Source: Methylobacterium aquaticum
GTDB taxonomy: Bacteria; Pseudomonadota; Alphaproteobacteria; Rhizobiales; Beijerinckiaceae
DNA length: 42,142 nt
Assembly: GCF_001043915.1 (NCBI RefSeq)
Contig: NZ_LABX01000049.1
Coordinates: 1-42,142 of the forward strand
Direction of reading: 5' to 3'
Shown one piece after another: positions 24,737-32,856 of this stretch. Position numbers and translations under genes: made by a program. Under the pieces are notes generated by a model that had not been told where the DNA came from, did not search any database, and saw nothing but the letters and a program-made list of their open reading frames with translations. How positions within the stretch are numbered: position 1 is the stretch's first letter; the number at the start of each line of letters is the position of its first letter.

Positions 24737-25270
24737 ATGCGCATCCTGGCACTGTTGGCGGCTGCCCAGATCACGGCGATGTCCGGGGTGGCTCTTGCCG
24801 GTCCGGCCTATACGGCCGACGACATCGTCAAGCACTTCACGGCGGTGGACCAGCCCGATCTCGGACGGTCGCGGGGTTTGTGCATCGGCACACGCAACGA
24901 GTGTAATGCCGGCCTTCCGATGCGCAAGCCTGCCGGAAACTTCGATCTCGTCGTCAATTTCGGCTACAACTCCGACGTCTTGACCCCGGCCGCCCGGGCC
25001 AATCTCGACGAGTTCGCCCAGGCGCTCCAGGACGCGCGCCTGAAATCCGCGACCTTCGCGGTGGAAGGCCACACCGATGGCCATGGCGGCGACGACTTCA
25101 ATCTCGACCTGTCGAGCCGGCGCGCCAGAGCCGTGGTCAAATACCTCGCCGACCGTGGGGTCAAGGCTGGGCAGCTCACGGCCAAGGGCTACGGCAAGGC
25201 CCGGCCCCTCGCCGGTGACCCGCTCGATCCCGCCAACCGCCGCGTCGAGGCGCGTCTGGAGGCGCCGTGA
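24737..25270 (+). CDS. OmpA-family peptidoglycan-binding protein
   Basis: 177 aa with a signal peptide (ILALLAAAQITAMSGVALAG). The mature N-terminus is short (about 50 residues, DDIVKHF then RSRGLCIG). The OmpA_C domain (about 68-177) shows VNFGYNSDVLTPAARANL, the diaminopimelate-contacting EGHTDG and LSSRRARAV motifs, and GKARPL plus NRRVEARL at the end. It should anchor to the peptidoglycan from the periplasm. No beta-barrel or lipobox was seen. It is paralogous to the OmpA protein at 27441-28085, sharing the N-terminal hydrophobic-helix/Arg-Gly-Leu pattern as well as the domain. It is the first of three same-strand genes with the inactive caspase homologue and the second OmpA. The gap to the next gene is 357 bp, so co-transcription is uncertain. 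Confidence 0.9.
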   Translation: MRILALLAAAQITAMSGVALAGPAYTADDIVKHFTAVDQPDLGRSRGLCIGTRNECNAGLPMRKPAGNFDLVVNFGYNSDVLTPAARANLDEFAQALQDARLKSATFAVEGHTDGHGGDDFNLDLSSRRARAVVKYLADRGVKAGQLTAKGYGKARPLAGDPLDPANRRVEARLEAP

Positions 25271-25627
25271 TATCGCGGACACAGCGGCATCCCTCGCCAA
25301 GGCGGGTGCGCGCCCGCACAGGAAAACGGCTCCCGTCAATGTAGAAGCAAAACGTCGGATGGCGCAGGAGCCCGGGTAAGCCCGTGATTGCTGCGCTGGA
25401 CGGCGGCACCTTCTTCACTCGACGTGACCGGCAGAGGCACAAGAGGGGTCAGGGTCGCGCTGGATCTGGACATCGACTGGGCGCATCAATCGATAGTTGC
25501 GGTTGGCGTCGGAAACGATTGTCGAGACCGGTCGGTCCGCGGCTTTCGCCAAACTTGTCAGGACAGTCGAGAGGATTTAAGGTTCGCGCGGCGAAAGTGG
25601 GCCTCTGTTGAAGTCTTTGAGGGCAAC
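25271..25627. other. Intergenic region upstream of the inactive caspase homologue
   Basis: 357 bp. No gene is supported. The last 130 bp are less GC-rich and include the candidate promoter at 25555-25583. I saw no terminator for the OmpA-like gene. Confidence 0.5.
25555..25583 (+). promoter_or_regulatory. Candidate promoter of the caspase-homologue gene
   Basis: TTGTCA (25555-25560) and TAAGGT (25578-25583) are 17 bp apart, and the start codon is at 25628. The -35 matches consensus at five of six bases and the -10 only at three. Confidence 0.35.
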
Positions 25628-27289
25628 ATGCGTGCGTGGTCGTTTGTCTGGTTCGTGCTCGCAGCCGGGACGTGCGTCGCGCCTTCCGCTGTGGCCGACA
25701 GCAAGCCGGGTGATCGCATTGCGCTCTTGATCGGCAACGCACAATATCCGGACAGCGATACGCCGCTGACCACGCCGGTCCAGGACGTGCGCGCCGTTGG
25801 GGCAGCCTTGCAACGGCGCGGCTATGCCGTCGATCTCGCTGAGAATGTCGGCAAGCGGGCGATGCAGGATGCTTTGTCGAATTTCTTCGGCAAGATCAAG
25901 TCCGGATCTGACGTTCTGATCTACTTTTCCGGCTATGGCATTCAATCCAACGATAAGAATTACATGGTGCCGATCGACGGCCAGATCTGGAGCGAGGCCG
26001 ACCTGCGGCGGGACGGCGTGACCGTCGACTCGGTGATGACGGAAATCGACCGGCGTGGGGCGGATGCCAAGGTCGTGATCCTGGACGCGGCCAATCGCAA
26101 CCCGTTCGAGCGGCGCTTCCGCGGCTACTCGACCGGCTTGGTGGCGGTGAACGATCCACCGGCCAACACCCTGATGATGTACTCGACGGCTCCCAAGACC
26201 ATGCTGCGTCAGGGGAGCGGAACCCGCAGCGTCTTCGCCGACGAGCTGGTCGGGTCGATCGGCGGCGACGGCATCTCTCGCGCCGCCTTCGACAAGGTGC
26301 GGGCCGGGGTGTCGGCCGCGACGCAGGGCGCTCAGGTCCCCTGGATCGTCTCGACCCTGAAGGAAAGCTCCGGCGGCTGGACCGATCCGCGTCCCGTGCC
26401 CAGCAAGCCGCCGCGGAATCCGGTCGAGGCAGGACGGCTGCCGGACCCGCCGAAGCCCGTCGAGCCGACCCGGCAAGAGACCGCGAAGCAAGAGGCCGCA
26501 AAGCAAGAGGTCACGAAGCAGGAGATCTTAAAGCAGGAAGCGGCCAAGCCGGAGACCGTGAGGCAGGACAGCGCCAAGCTGGAGCCTCCGAAGCCGACGA
26601 CCGGCCCTGCGGCGGACCCGGCCGGCGACTTCGCCGCTGCCAAGCGCGCCAACACCCGCCAAGCCTACCAGGATTTCGTCGCGCGCCATCCGACCGGGGC
26701 ATGGTCCGAGCGCGCCCGCGCCGAGATCGACCGGATCGACGCGGCGGTGAAGCCGGCCGCCGTCGACATCCAGGTCCTGACCTATTCCCGCGAGGACTTG
26801 CGGATGAAGGCTGAGCTCGACCGGGCGATCGAGCGCAATCCCGGCGATGCCGGCGCGCTCTACCGCCGGGGCCAGCTCCATGCCATCCACCGGGAATTCC
26901 AGCTGGCCCTGGCGGATTTCGACGAGGTCATCCGCCTCAACCCACAGGACGTCGAGGCCCTCAATAACCGCTGCTGGGTCCGGGCGATGGTCGAAGAACT
27001 CGACCGGGCTTTACGCGACTGCAACGAGGCGCTGAAGCTGCGGCCCAACTTCGCCGATGCCCTCGACAGCCGGGGATTGGTCAACCTCAAGATCGGCATG
27101 GCCGGCATGGCCGTGCGCGACTACGACGCCGCCTTGCGCGGCAACGGCAAGCAGGCGTCGTCGCTCTACGGCCGCGGACTCGCGCGGCTGCGCAGCGGCG
27201 ACACGCAGGAGGGCAACAGCGACATCAGCGATGCCCTCGCGATGGATCCGGGCATCGCCAAGGAGTTCGCCCGGTATGGAATCCGTTGA
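25628..27289 (+). CDS. Secreted caspase-fold pseudoprotease with TPR repeats
   Basis: 553 aa from the ATG at 25628; frames further 5' run through the intergenic region. There is a signal peptide in residues 1-23. Residues about 28-245 are clearly a peptidase C14 fold, with DRIALLIGNAQY, a GYAVDLAENV strand and NYMVPID. Both catalytic positions are replaced: the YYAGHG motif reads YFSGYG (Tyr103 for His) and LDACRD reads LDAANRN (Ala155 for Cys, Asn for the next Arg). It therefore cannot be a cysteine protease. A Lys/Gln/Glu linker with repeated KQEAAKQE units (about 290-330) follows, then a short helical segment and four or so TPR-like repeats (about 400-545, for example ALYRRGQLHAIHREFQLALADF). 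It probably serves as a scaffold or regulator, perhaps of the active paralogue at 13010-15496, which is inference. Confidence 0.9.
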   Translation: MRAWSFVWFVLAAGTCVAPSAVADSKPGDRIALLIGNAQYPDSDTPLTTPVQDVRAVGAALQRRGYAVDLAENVGKRAMQDALSNFFGKIKSGSDVLIYFSGYGIQSNDKNYMVPIDGQIWSEADLRRDGVTVDSVMTEIDRRGADAKVVILDAANRNPFERRFRGYSTGLVAVNDPPANTLMMYSTAPKTMLRQGSGTRSVFADELVGSIGGDGISRAAFDKVRAGVSAATQGAQVPWIVSTLKESSGGWTDPRPVPSKPPRNPVEAGRLPDPPKPVEPTRQETAKQEAAKQEVTKQEILKQEAAKPETVRQDSAKLEPPKPTTGPAADPAGDFAAAKRANTRQAYQDFVARHPTGAWSERARAEIDRIDAAVKPAAVDIQVLTYSREDLRMKAELDRAIERNPGDAGALYRRGQLHAIHREFQLALADFDEVIRLNPQDVEALNNRCWVRAMVEELDRALRDCNEALKLRPNFADALDSRGLVNLKIGMAGMAVRDYDAALRGNGKQASSLYGRGLARLRSGDTQEGNSDISDALAMDPGIAKEFARYGIR

Positions 27290-27440
27290 GCGGAGCGTTC
27301 GGTACCCGCCCGATGGGAGAAAGCGGCTGCGTGTCCGGTCTCGGGCCGAGGCGCGCGCCGAGGATGGTTCGGTTGACACGTCGCACTCTCTGTCCCCCCG
27401 CATGCTCGTTCCGGCATGCGTCTCGCAAAGGATCAACACG

Positions 27441-28085
27441 ATGACGAGCTTCGCCCGCACACGGACGTTCCGCACCGCGCTCCTGACCGGCCTCCTGGCT
27501 CTCGGCTCGGCCGCCGCGCAGGCGCAGCCGGCCCCCTCTGAGGCCGACATCCTCAAGGCCCTGTCGCCGGCTCAGCAGCCGCTGACCCGCAGCCTCTCGA
27601 TCGGCCCGCGCAGCGGGTCCGAGTCCGGTGCAATCGGCGAGGACCGCGGCTTCCTCGACTCGCTGCGCAACCGCACCTCGTTCTCTCCCGCGGAGCGCGA
27701 GCGGATCGCGGCGGCCTCGGCCGACAAGCAGAGCATCGACCTCGAGATCCCGTTCGACTACGCCTCGGCGACGATCGGCCCGAAGGCCCTGCCGCTGGTC
27801 AAGAGCCTCGGCGGCGCCCTGGCCCAGCTGAAGAACAACACCTTCCTGGTCGTCGGCCACACCGACGGCAAGGGCCACGACAAGACCAACCAGGCCCTGT
27901 CCGAGCGCCGGGCCGAGGCGGTGCGGCAGTACATCATCCAGAATTACGGCGTGCCCCCGGCGAACATCGTGGCCGTCGGCTACGGCAAGAGCCGCCCGAA
28001 GGACAGCAGCAACCCCCTCGCGGCGGTGAACCGCCGGGTGACGGCGGTCAACATGTCGGCGGTGAAGTCGGCCTCGCGCTTCTGA
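27441..28085 (+). CDS. OmpA-family protein (second copy)
   Basis: 214 aa from the ATG at 27441, with AAGGA 8-9 bp upstream. There is a signal peptide ending near AAAQAQP. A conserved N-terminal segment (ILKALSPAQ, then TRSLSIG) is followed by a charged helix (SPAERERIAAASADK). The OmpA_C domain (about 100-210) has IPFDYASATIG, VVGHTDGKG, LSERRAEAV, VGYGKSRPK and NRRVTAV, so the peptidoglycan-binding Asp and Arg are present. It follows the caspase homologue by 151 bp and is homologous to the protein at 24737-25270. The two OmpA proteins flank the caspase homologue, and all three are exported. Confidence 0.92.
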   Translation: MTSFARTRTFRTALLTGLLALGSAAAQAQPAPSEADILKALSPAQQPLTRSLSIGPRSGSESGAIGEDRGFLDSLRNRTSFSPAERERIAAASADKQSIDLEIPFDYASATIGPKALPLVKSLGGALAQLKNNTFLVVGHTDGKGHDKTNQALSERRAEAVRQYIIQNYGVPPANIVAVGYGKSRPKDSSNPLAAVNRRVTAVNMSAVKSASRF

Positions 28086-28528
28086 CGACGCCGTCCGTCG
28101 GCGCTTCGCCGAGTCCGCGAGGCGCCCGGGCGACGCCCACAGCCGCATCGCGACGGGCGATCGGCCTGATCCCCGGTCGCCGTCGCACGTCGCATCAGCC
28201 GCCGCCCCTCTGCGGGGCGGGGGCATCCCTGGAGCACCATCCGATCGCACGGCCACGATACACGACAACGCCTGAGGCGTGCCCAGGCCAAGCTTTCCGG
28301 TCAAGCGGTCCCACCCACGATCTCGTCCCGAGGTGGCGGGTGAGACAGCTTGACCGCGATCTGCTTGGGCATATCGTGTATCGTGTGCATGATGATCGCG
28401 CGGTGCGTCAGGCCCTTGACTGTGCCGCATGGTCGTCGACGAGCCGATCCCCAGGTCGTCGGACAATCCTCGCGCGTTCAGCGGCAGCCGAGCACCGCGA
28501 ATCGCCCCTCTCGAGCGTCGAGCCGTCC
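28086..28528. other. Intergenic region before the RND adaptor
   Basis: 443 bp with no supported gene. The region around 28370-28410 (GCATATCGTGTATCGTGTGC) is less GC-rich and may hold the pump promoter, but no clean hexamer pair is visible. An open frame from 28340 joins the adaptor frame but lacks protein-like composition before 28529. Confidence 0.5.
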
Positions 28529-29443
28529 ATGTCCTCTGCCACGTCCCGAGTCCGCCTCCGGGCGTCGCCTGCCGCTCCGCGGCCGATACGTTCTGCCGCT
28601 CCTTGGCTCCTGGCCGTGGGGGTCGCGGTCGCCGTGACCGGTGCCGCCGTGGCGGCCGGAATCGGGACGGCTCCCGTGACGGTCCCGGCCCGGAACGCCT
28701 GCTTTGCGGATTCGGTGCGGATCACCGGCTACGTCATGCCCCGGCGCGAGGCTTACCTGGCCTTTCCGCAGGAGGGCTACCGTGTGTCCGAGGTGCTGGC
28801 GCAGGAGGGCGACACGGTGAGCGCCGGGCAGGATCTCGTGCGCCTGGCCCGCATCGCTCCGGAGGATCCCTCCGCGGCAGCAGGGGCAGCGGGGGCCCGC
28901 CTGCCGGCAAGCATCGCCCTGAAGGCCCCGGATGCCGGGGTGGTGGGCAGCAGCACCGCCCAGGTCGGCGCCCTCACGGGCCCGCAGGCGGAGCCGCTGA
29001 TGCGGATCGTCACCGACCGAGCCCTCGACCTGATGGCGCAGGTGCCGAGCCTCTACGTCACGAAGGTGCGGCAGGGCGCCAAGGCCCGCATCGTCACCGA
29101 TGCCGGCACCGAGCTGCGCGGCGAGGTCCGGGTGCCGGCGACCGATGTCGATCCGGCGACGCAGTTCGGCCGGGCCCTGATCGCGCTGCCGGCAGACACC
29201 GGCCTGCGGCCGGGCCAGTTCGCCCGCGCCCTGGTGGACACGGCGTCGAGCTGCGGCGTCGCCGTGCCCCGCTCCGCCATCCTGCGCCGCAGCGATCTCA
29301 CCAGCGTGCAGGTGCTGGCCCGCGACGGCAGCATCGACACCCGCCGGGTCACGATCGGCCTGTCCTCCGCGGATGACGTCGAGATCCGCAGCGGCCTCAC
29401 CGCGGGGGAGGCGGTGGTCGCCAATGCCGGCATGGCGTTCTGA
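28529..29443 (+). CDS. RND efflux periplasmic adaptor
   Basis: 304 aa from the ATG at 28529, the first start that gives a compact N-terminus with a membrane anchor/signal (APWLLAVGVAVAVTGAAVAAG). The lipoyl half-motifs are GYRVSEVLAQEGDTVSAGQ and ALKAPDAGVVGSS, with almost no alpha-hairpin between them. The beta-barrel (KVRQGAKARIVTDAG) and membrane-proximal (SCGVAVPRSAIL) parts follow. It lies 117 bp upstream of the RND pump on the same strand and is its cognate adaptor. It is paralogous to the adaptor at 9978-10886, with the same two cysteines. No outer-membrane factor gene is in the window. Confidence 0.88.
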   Translation: MSSATSRVRLRASPAAPRPIRSAAPWLLAVGVAVAVTGAAVAAGIGTAPVTVPARNACFADSVRITGYVMPRREAYLAFPQEGYRVSEVLAQEGDTVSAGQDLVRLARIAPEDPSAAAGAAGARLPASIALKAPDAGVVGSSTAQVGALTGPQAEPLMRIVTDRALDLMAQVPSLYVTKVRQGAKARIVTDAGTELRGEVRVPATDVDPATQFGRALIALPADTGLRPGQFARALVDTASSCGVAVPRSAILRRSDLTSVQVLARDGSIDTRRVTIGLSSADDVEIRSGLTAGEAVVANAGMAF

Positions 29444-29560
29444 CCGGCGGCTCGCTCTGGCGGCGGCTCGGCCCCGTCCTCTGTCGGTCGCCGGGCCCGA
29501 TGCCCGGCGAATGGCCCTCACGCTCCCTGACCCGAACTCCCAACCGCGGCGAGGCCGTCC

Positions 29561-32500
29561 TTGTCCCTGAACGTTTCCTCCTGGGCGATCCGCAAGCCGC
29601 TGCCCTCCATCCTGGTCTCGCTGATCCTGCTGATCCTCGGCTGGTCGAGCTTCACCAAGCTGCCGATCACGCGGCTGCCCTCGGCGGACATTCCAATCAT
29701 CTCGGTGGCGGTGGCGCAGTTCGGCGCGGCGCCTGCCGAGCTCGAGACACAGGTCACCAAGACGATCGAGGACGGCGTCTCGGGCGTCGAGGGCGTGCGC
29801 CACATCTCCTCGACCATCACCGACGGCATCTCGGTGACCACCGTGCAGTTCCGGCTCGAGACCAACACCGACCGGGCCCTCAACGACGTCAAGGACGCGA
29901 TCACGCGCATCCAGGCGGACCTGCCGCGCAACGCCGAAACGCCGCTGATCCAGCGGGTCGACGTGGTCGGCCTGCCGATCGTGACCTATGCGGCGGCGGC
30001 GCAGGGCAAGACGCCCGAGCAGCTCTCCTACTTCGTCGACACGGTGGTGAAGCGGCGCCTGCAAAGCATCCGCGGCGTGGCGCAGTTCGAGACCATCGGG
30101 GGCGTCGAGCGGGAGATCCTGGTCTCCCTCGACCCCGACCGGCTGCTGGCCTACGGGCTCACTGCCGTCGACGTCAGCCGGCGGCTGCGCGGCATCAACG
30201 TCGATGTGGCGGGCGGGCGAACCCAGCTCGGCGGTCAGGACTACGCCATCCGGGCGCTTGCCGGGGCCCGCTCCCTCGACGAACTGAAGGGGGTGATGAT
30301 CCCGCTCTCCACCGGCGGGCAGATCCGGTTGCAGGATCTCGGCGTCGTCACCGATACGGTCGCGGACCGGCGCACCTTCGCGAGCCTCGACGCCAAGCCG
30401 GTCGTGGCCTTCGGCATCAAGCGCGCCAAGGGCGCCAGCGACGTCGTCGTGGCTCAGGCGGTGCAGTCGAAAATCGACCAGATCCAGTCGGAATATCCCG
30501 ACGTCAAGCTCACGCTGATCGACACTTCGGTCGACTACACGGTCGGCAACTACGAGGCGGCGATCAAGACCTTGTTCGAGGGGGCAGCCCTCGCCGTCAT
30601 CGTGGTGTTCCTGTTCCTGCGCAACCTGCGCACGACGGTGATCGTGGCGGTGTCGCTGCCGTTGTCGATCTTCCCGGCCTTCTGGGCCATGGACATGCTC
30701 GGCTTCTCGCTCAATCTCGTGAGCTTCCTGGCGGTCACCCTCTCGACCGGCATCCTGGTCGACGATTCGATCGTCGAGATCGAGAACATCGTCCGCCACA
30801 TCCGCATGGGCAAGACGCCCTATCAGGCGGCCATCGACGCCGCCGACGAGATCGGCCTCGCGGTCATCGCGATCAGCTTCACGATCGTGGCGATCTTCGC
30901 CCCGGCGAGCTTCATGGGCGGCATCGCCGGACAGTTCTTCAAGCAGTTCGGCATCACCATCGCCGTACAGGTGCTGTTCTCGCTGCTCGCCGCCCGCTTC
31001 GTCACCCCGATGCTGGCGGCCTACATCATGCGGCCGGAGGTGCATGCCGAGAAGCCGCCGGGCCGGGTCGAGCGGGCCTATATCTGGCTCGTCGGCAAGT
31101 CGGTGAAGTACTACCTCGTCACGGTGCTTCTCGGGATCGGGCTGTTCGCCGCCTCGATCGCCAGCATGCGGCTCCTGTCCGAGGGCTTCCTGCCGGCGCA
31201 GGACACCGCCCGCTCGCTGCTCGCGATCGAATTGCCGCCGGGCTCCCTCGTCTCCGACACCCAGCGGGTCACCGACGCCATCGTCGCCGACCTGCACAGG
31301 ATCCCGGAGGTCAAGAGCGTCTTCGTCAATGGCGGGCACGTGCCGCAGGGCACCGCCGAGGTGCGCCGCGCCTCCCTGATCCTGAACTACACCAACAAGT
31401 CCGAGCGCACGATCACCCAGCATGCGCTCGAGCAGCAGGTCGAGAAGCGGCTCCAGGACATCCCCGACATCCGTTACTGGTTCCTTGACGAGAACGGGCT
31501 GCGGGCGATCTCGCTGGTGGTGAACGGCCAGGACAGCCGCACCGTCGCGAGCGTGGCCAACGAGCTGGCCAACCAGATGCGCCGGTTGCCGACGGTCGCC
31601 AACGTGATCTCGGGCGCCACCCTCGATCGGCCGGAGCTGCGCATCCGCCCGCGCATGGACCTCGCGGCCCGCTTCGGCATCACCGCCGACACGCTGTCGG
31701 AGACGATCCGCGTCGCGACCATCGGCGATGTCGGGCCGGCGCTCGCCAAGTTCGACGCCGGCGACCGGCTCGTCCCGGTCCGGGTCCAGCTCGACGACAC
31801 CGCGCGCCTCAACTGGGCGGTGATCGAGGGCCTTCGCATCCCGAGCCCGGCGACCAAGGGCGGCGTGCCGCTCTCCGCCGTGGCCGAGCTGAGCTTCCAG
31901 GATGGGCCGGCCAACATCGCGCGCTACGACCGCGAGCGCCAGGCGACGGTGGCGGCCGATCTCGTCGGCACCGCGGCCCTCGGCGACGTGCTCAAGACCA
32001 TCGACGCCTTGCCGGTGATGAAGAACCTGCCGAAGGGCGTGCAGGTCAGCCAGTCGGGCGACGCCGAGAACCTCGCCGAACTGTCGGCGGGCTTCGCCGA
32101 GGTGATGCAAGCCGGTCTGCTGATGGTCTACGCCGTTCTGGTGATGCTGTTCGGTTCCTTCCTGCACCCGATTACGATCCTGTTCTCCCTGCCGCTCTCC
32201 TTGGGCGGCGCCGTGATGGCGCTGCTCGTGACCGGCAAGCAGCTCACCACGCCGGTCTGGATCGGGATCCTGATGCTGATGGGCATCGTCACCAAGAATG
32301 CCATCATGCTGGTGGAATTTGCCATCGAGGCGATGCGCCACGGCATGAGCCGCAACGACGCGATCGTCGATGCCGGTCGCAAGCGTGCTCAGCCGATCGT
32401 GATGACCACCATCGCGATGGTGGCCGGCATGGTGCCGAGCGCGCTCGCGGTCGGGGCGGGCGGCGAGTTCCGCTCGCCGATGGCGATCGCCGTCATCGGC

Positions 32501-32698
32501 GGCCTGCTGTTCTCGACGGTCCTCTCGCTGATCTTCGTGCCGGCCGTCTTCTGCCTCATGTGCGTGATTTCCGACATGCCGAAGCGCCTCTACCACAGGG
32601 TCGTGGGCCGGGTCGGGGGAAGGCGCGCCCGCCCGTCCGACGGCGATGTCCCGGTCGAGGACAAAACCCGGCATGGCCTTGCCTCGCCCGGAGAGTGA
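29561..32698 (+). CDS. RND efflux pump, AcrB/MexF-like (HAE family)
   Basis: 1045 aa, the normal length for a proton-driven RND transporter. It starts at TTG 29561 with GAGG upstream, giving the family N-terminus (SLNVSSWAIRKPLPSIL). It has twelve expected membrane segments in two halves, each with a large periplasmic loop. The proton-relay pair is Asp401-Asp402 in TGILVDDSIVEIEN, with the matching second-half motif GIVTKNAIMLVEFA. The second-half cytoplasmic turn has RAQPIVMTTIAM. It exports drugs or other compounds across the envelope with the adjacent adaptor. The substrate cannot be read from sequence. It converges with the transglycosylase gene, with a GC-rich hairpin between them. Confidence 0.95.
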   Translation: MSLNVSSWAIRKPLPSILVSLILLILGWSSFTKLPITRLPSADIPIISVAVAQFGAAPAELETQVTKTIEDGVSGVEGVRHISSTITDGISVTTVQFRLETNTDRALNDVKDAITRIQADLPRNAETPLIQRVDVVGLPIVTYAAAAQGKTPEQLSYFVDTVVKRRLQSIRGVAQFETIGGVEREILVSLDPDRLLAYGLTAVDVSRRLRGINVDVAGGRTQLGGQDYAIRALAGARSLDELKGVMIPLSTGGQIRLQDLGVVTDTVADRRTFASLDAKPVVAFGIKRAKGASDVVVAQAVQSKIDQIQSEYPDVKLTLIDTSVDYTVGNYEAAIKTLFEGAALAVIVVFLFLRNLRTTVIVAVSLPLSIFPAFWAMDMLGFSLNLVSFLAVTLSTGILVDDSIVEIENIVRHIRMGKTPYQAAIDAADEIGLAVIAISFTIVAIFAPASFMGGIAGQFFKQFGITIAVQVLFSLLAARFVTPMLAAYIMRPEVHAEKPPGRVERAYIWLVGKSVKYYLVTVLLGIGLFAASIASMRLLSEGFLPAQDTARSLLAIELPPGSLVSDTQRVTDAIVADLHRIPEVKSVFVNGGHVPQGTAEVRRASLILNYTNKSERTITQHALEQQVEKRLQDIPDIRYWFLDENGLRAISLVVNGQDSRTVASVANELANQMRRLPTVANVISGATLDRPELRIRPRMDLAARFGITADTLSETIRVATIGDVGPALAKFDAGDRLVPVRVQLDDTARLNWAVIEGLRIPSPATKGGVPLSAVAELSFQDGPANIARYDRERQATVAADLVGTAALGDVLKTIDALPVMKNLPKGVQVSQSGDAENLAELSAGFAEVMQAGLLMVYAVLVMLFGSFLHPITILFSLPLSLGGAVMALLVTGKQLTTPVWIGILMLMGIVTKNAIMLVEFAIEAMRHGMSRNDAIVDAGRKRAQPIVMTTIAMVAGMVPSALAVGAGGEFRSPMAIAVIGGLLFSTVLSLIFVPAVFCLMCVISDMPKRLYHRVVGRVGGRRARPSDGDVPVEDKTRHGLASPGE

Positions 32699-32712
32699 CC
32701 CCGATCCCGAAA

Positions 32713-32737
32713 GTCCGCGCGGCGTCGCCGCGCGGAC
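32713..32737. terminator. GC hairpin between pump and transglycosylase genes
   Basis: A 10-bp inverted repeat GTCCGCGCGG (32713-32722) and CCGCGCGGAC (32728-32737) with a 5-nt loop, 14 bp after the pump stop codon. No T-run follows, so termination may be weak or Rho-assisted. Confidence 0.5.
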
Positions 32738-32856
32738 GAACCGATTGCGTCACGGGATCGGCACGCCGGGCCAACTGCGCGTCGTCGGTCGGCGTCATCG
32801 ATCGACGGGGCGATCGGCGGGACCCGGTGGATCGGCGATGCGAAGCGGTCAGCCCC

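Noticed and set aside
28478..32674. Minus-strand frame of 1398 codons under the RND operon
   Set aside because: Antisense shadow rich in Asp, His, Arg and Gln. The plus strand encodes a full RND pump and adaptor.
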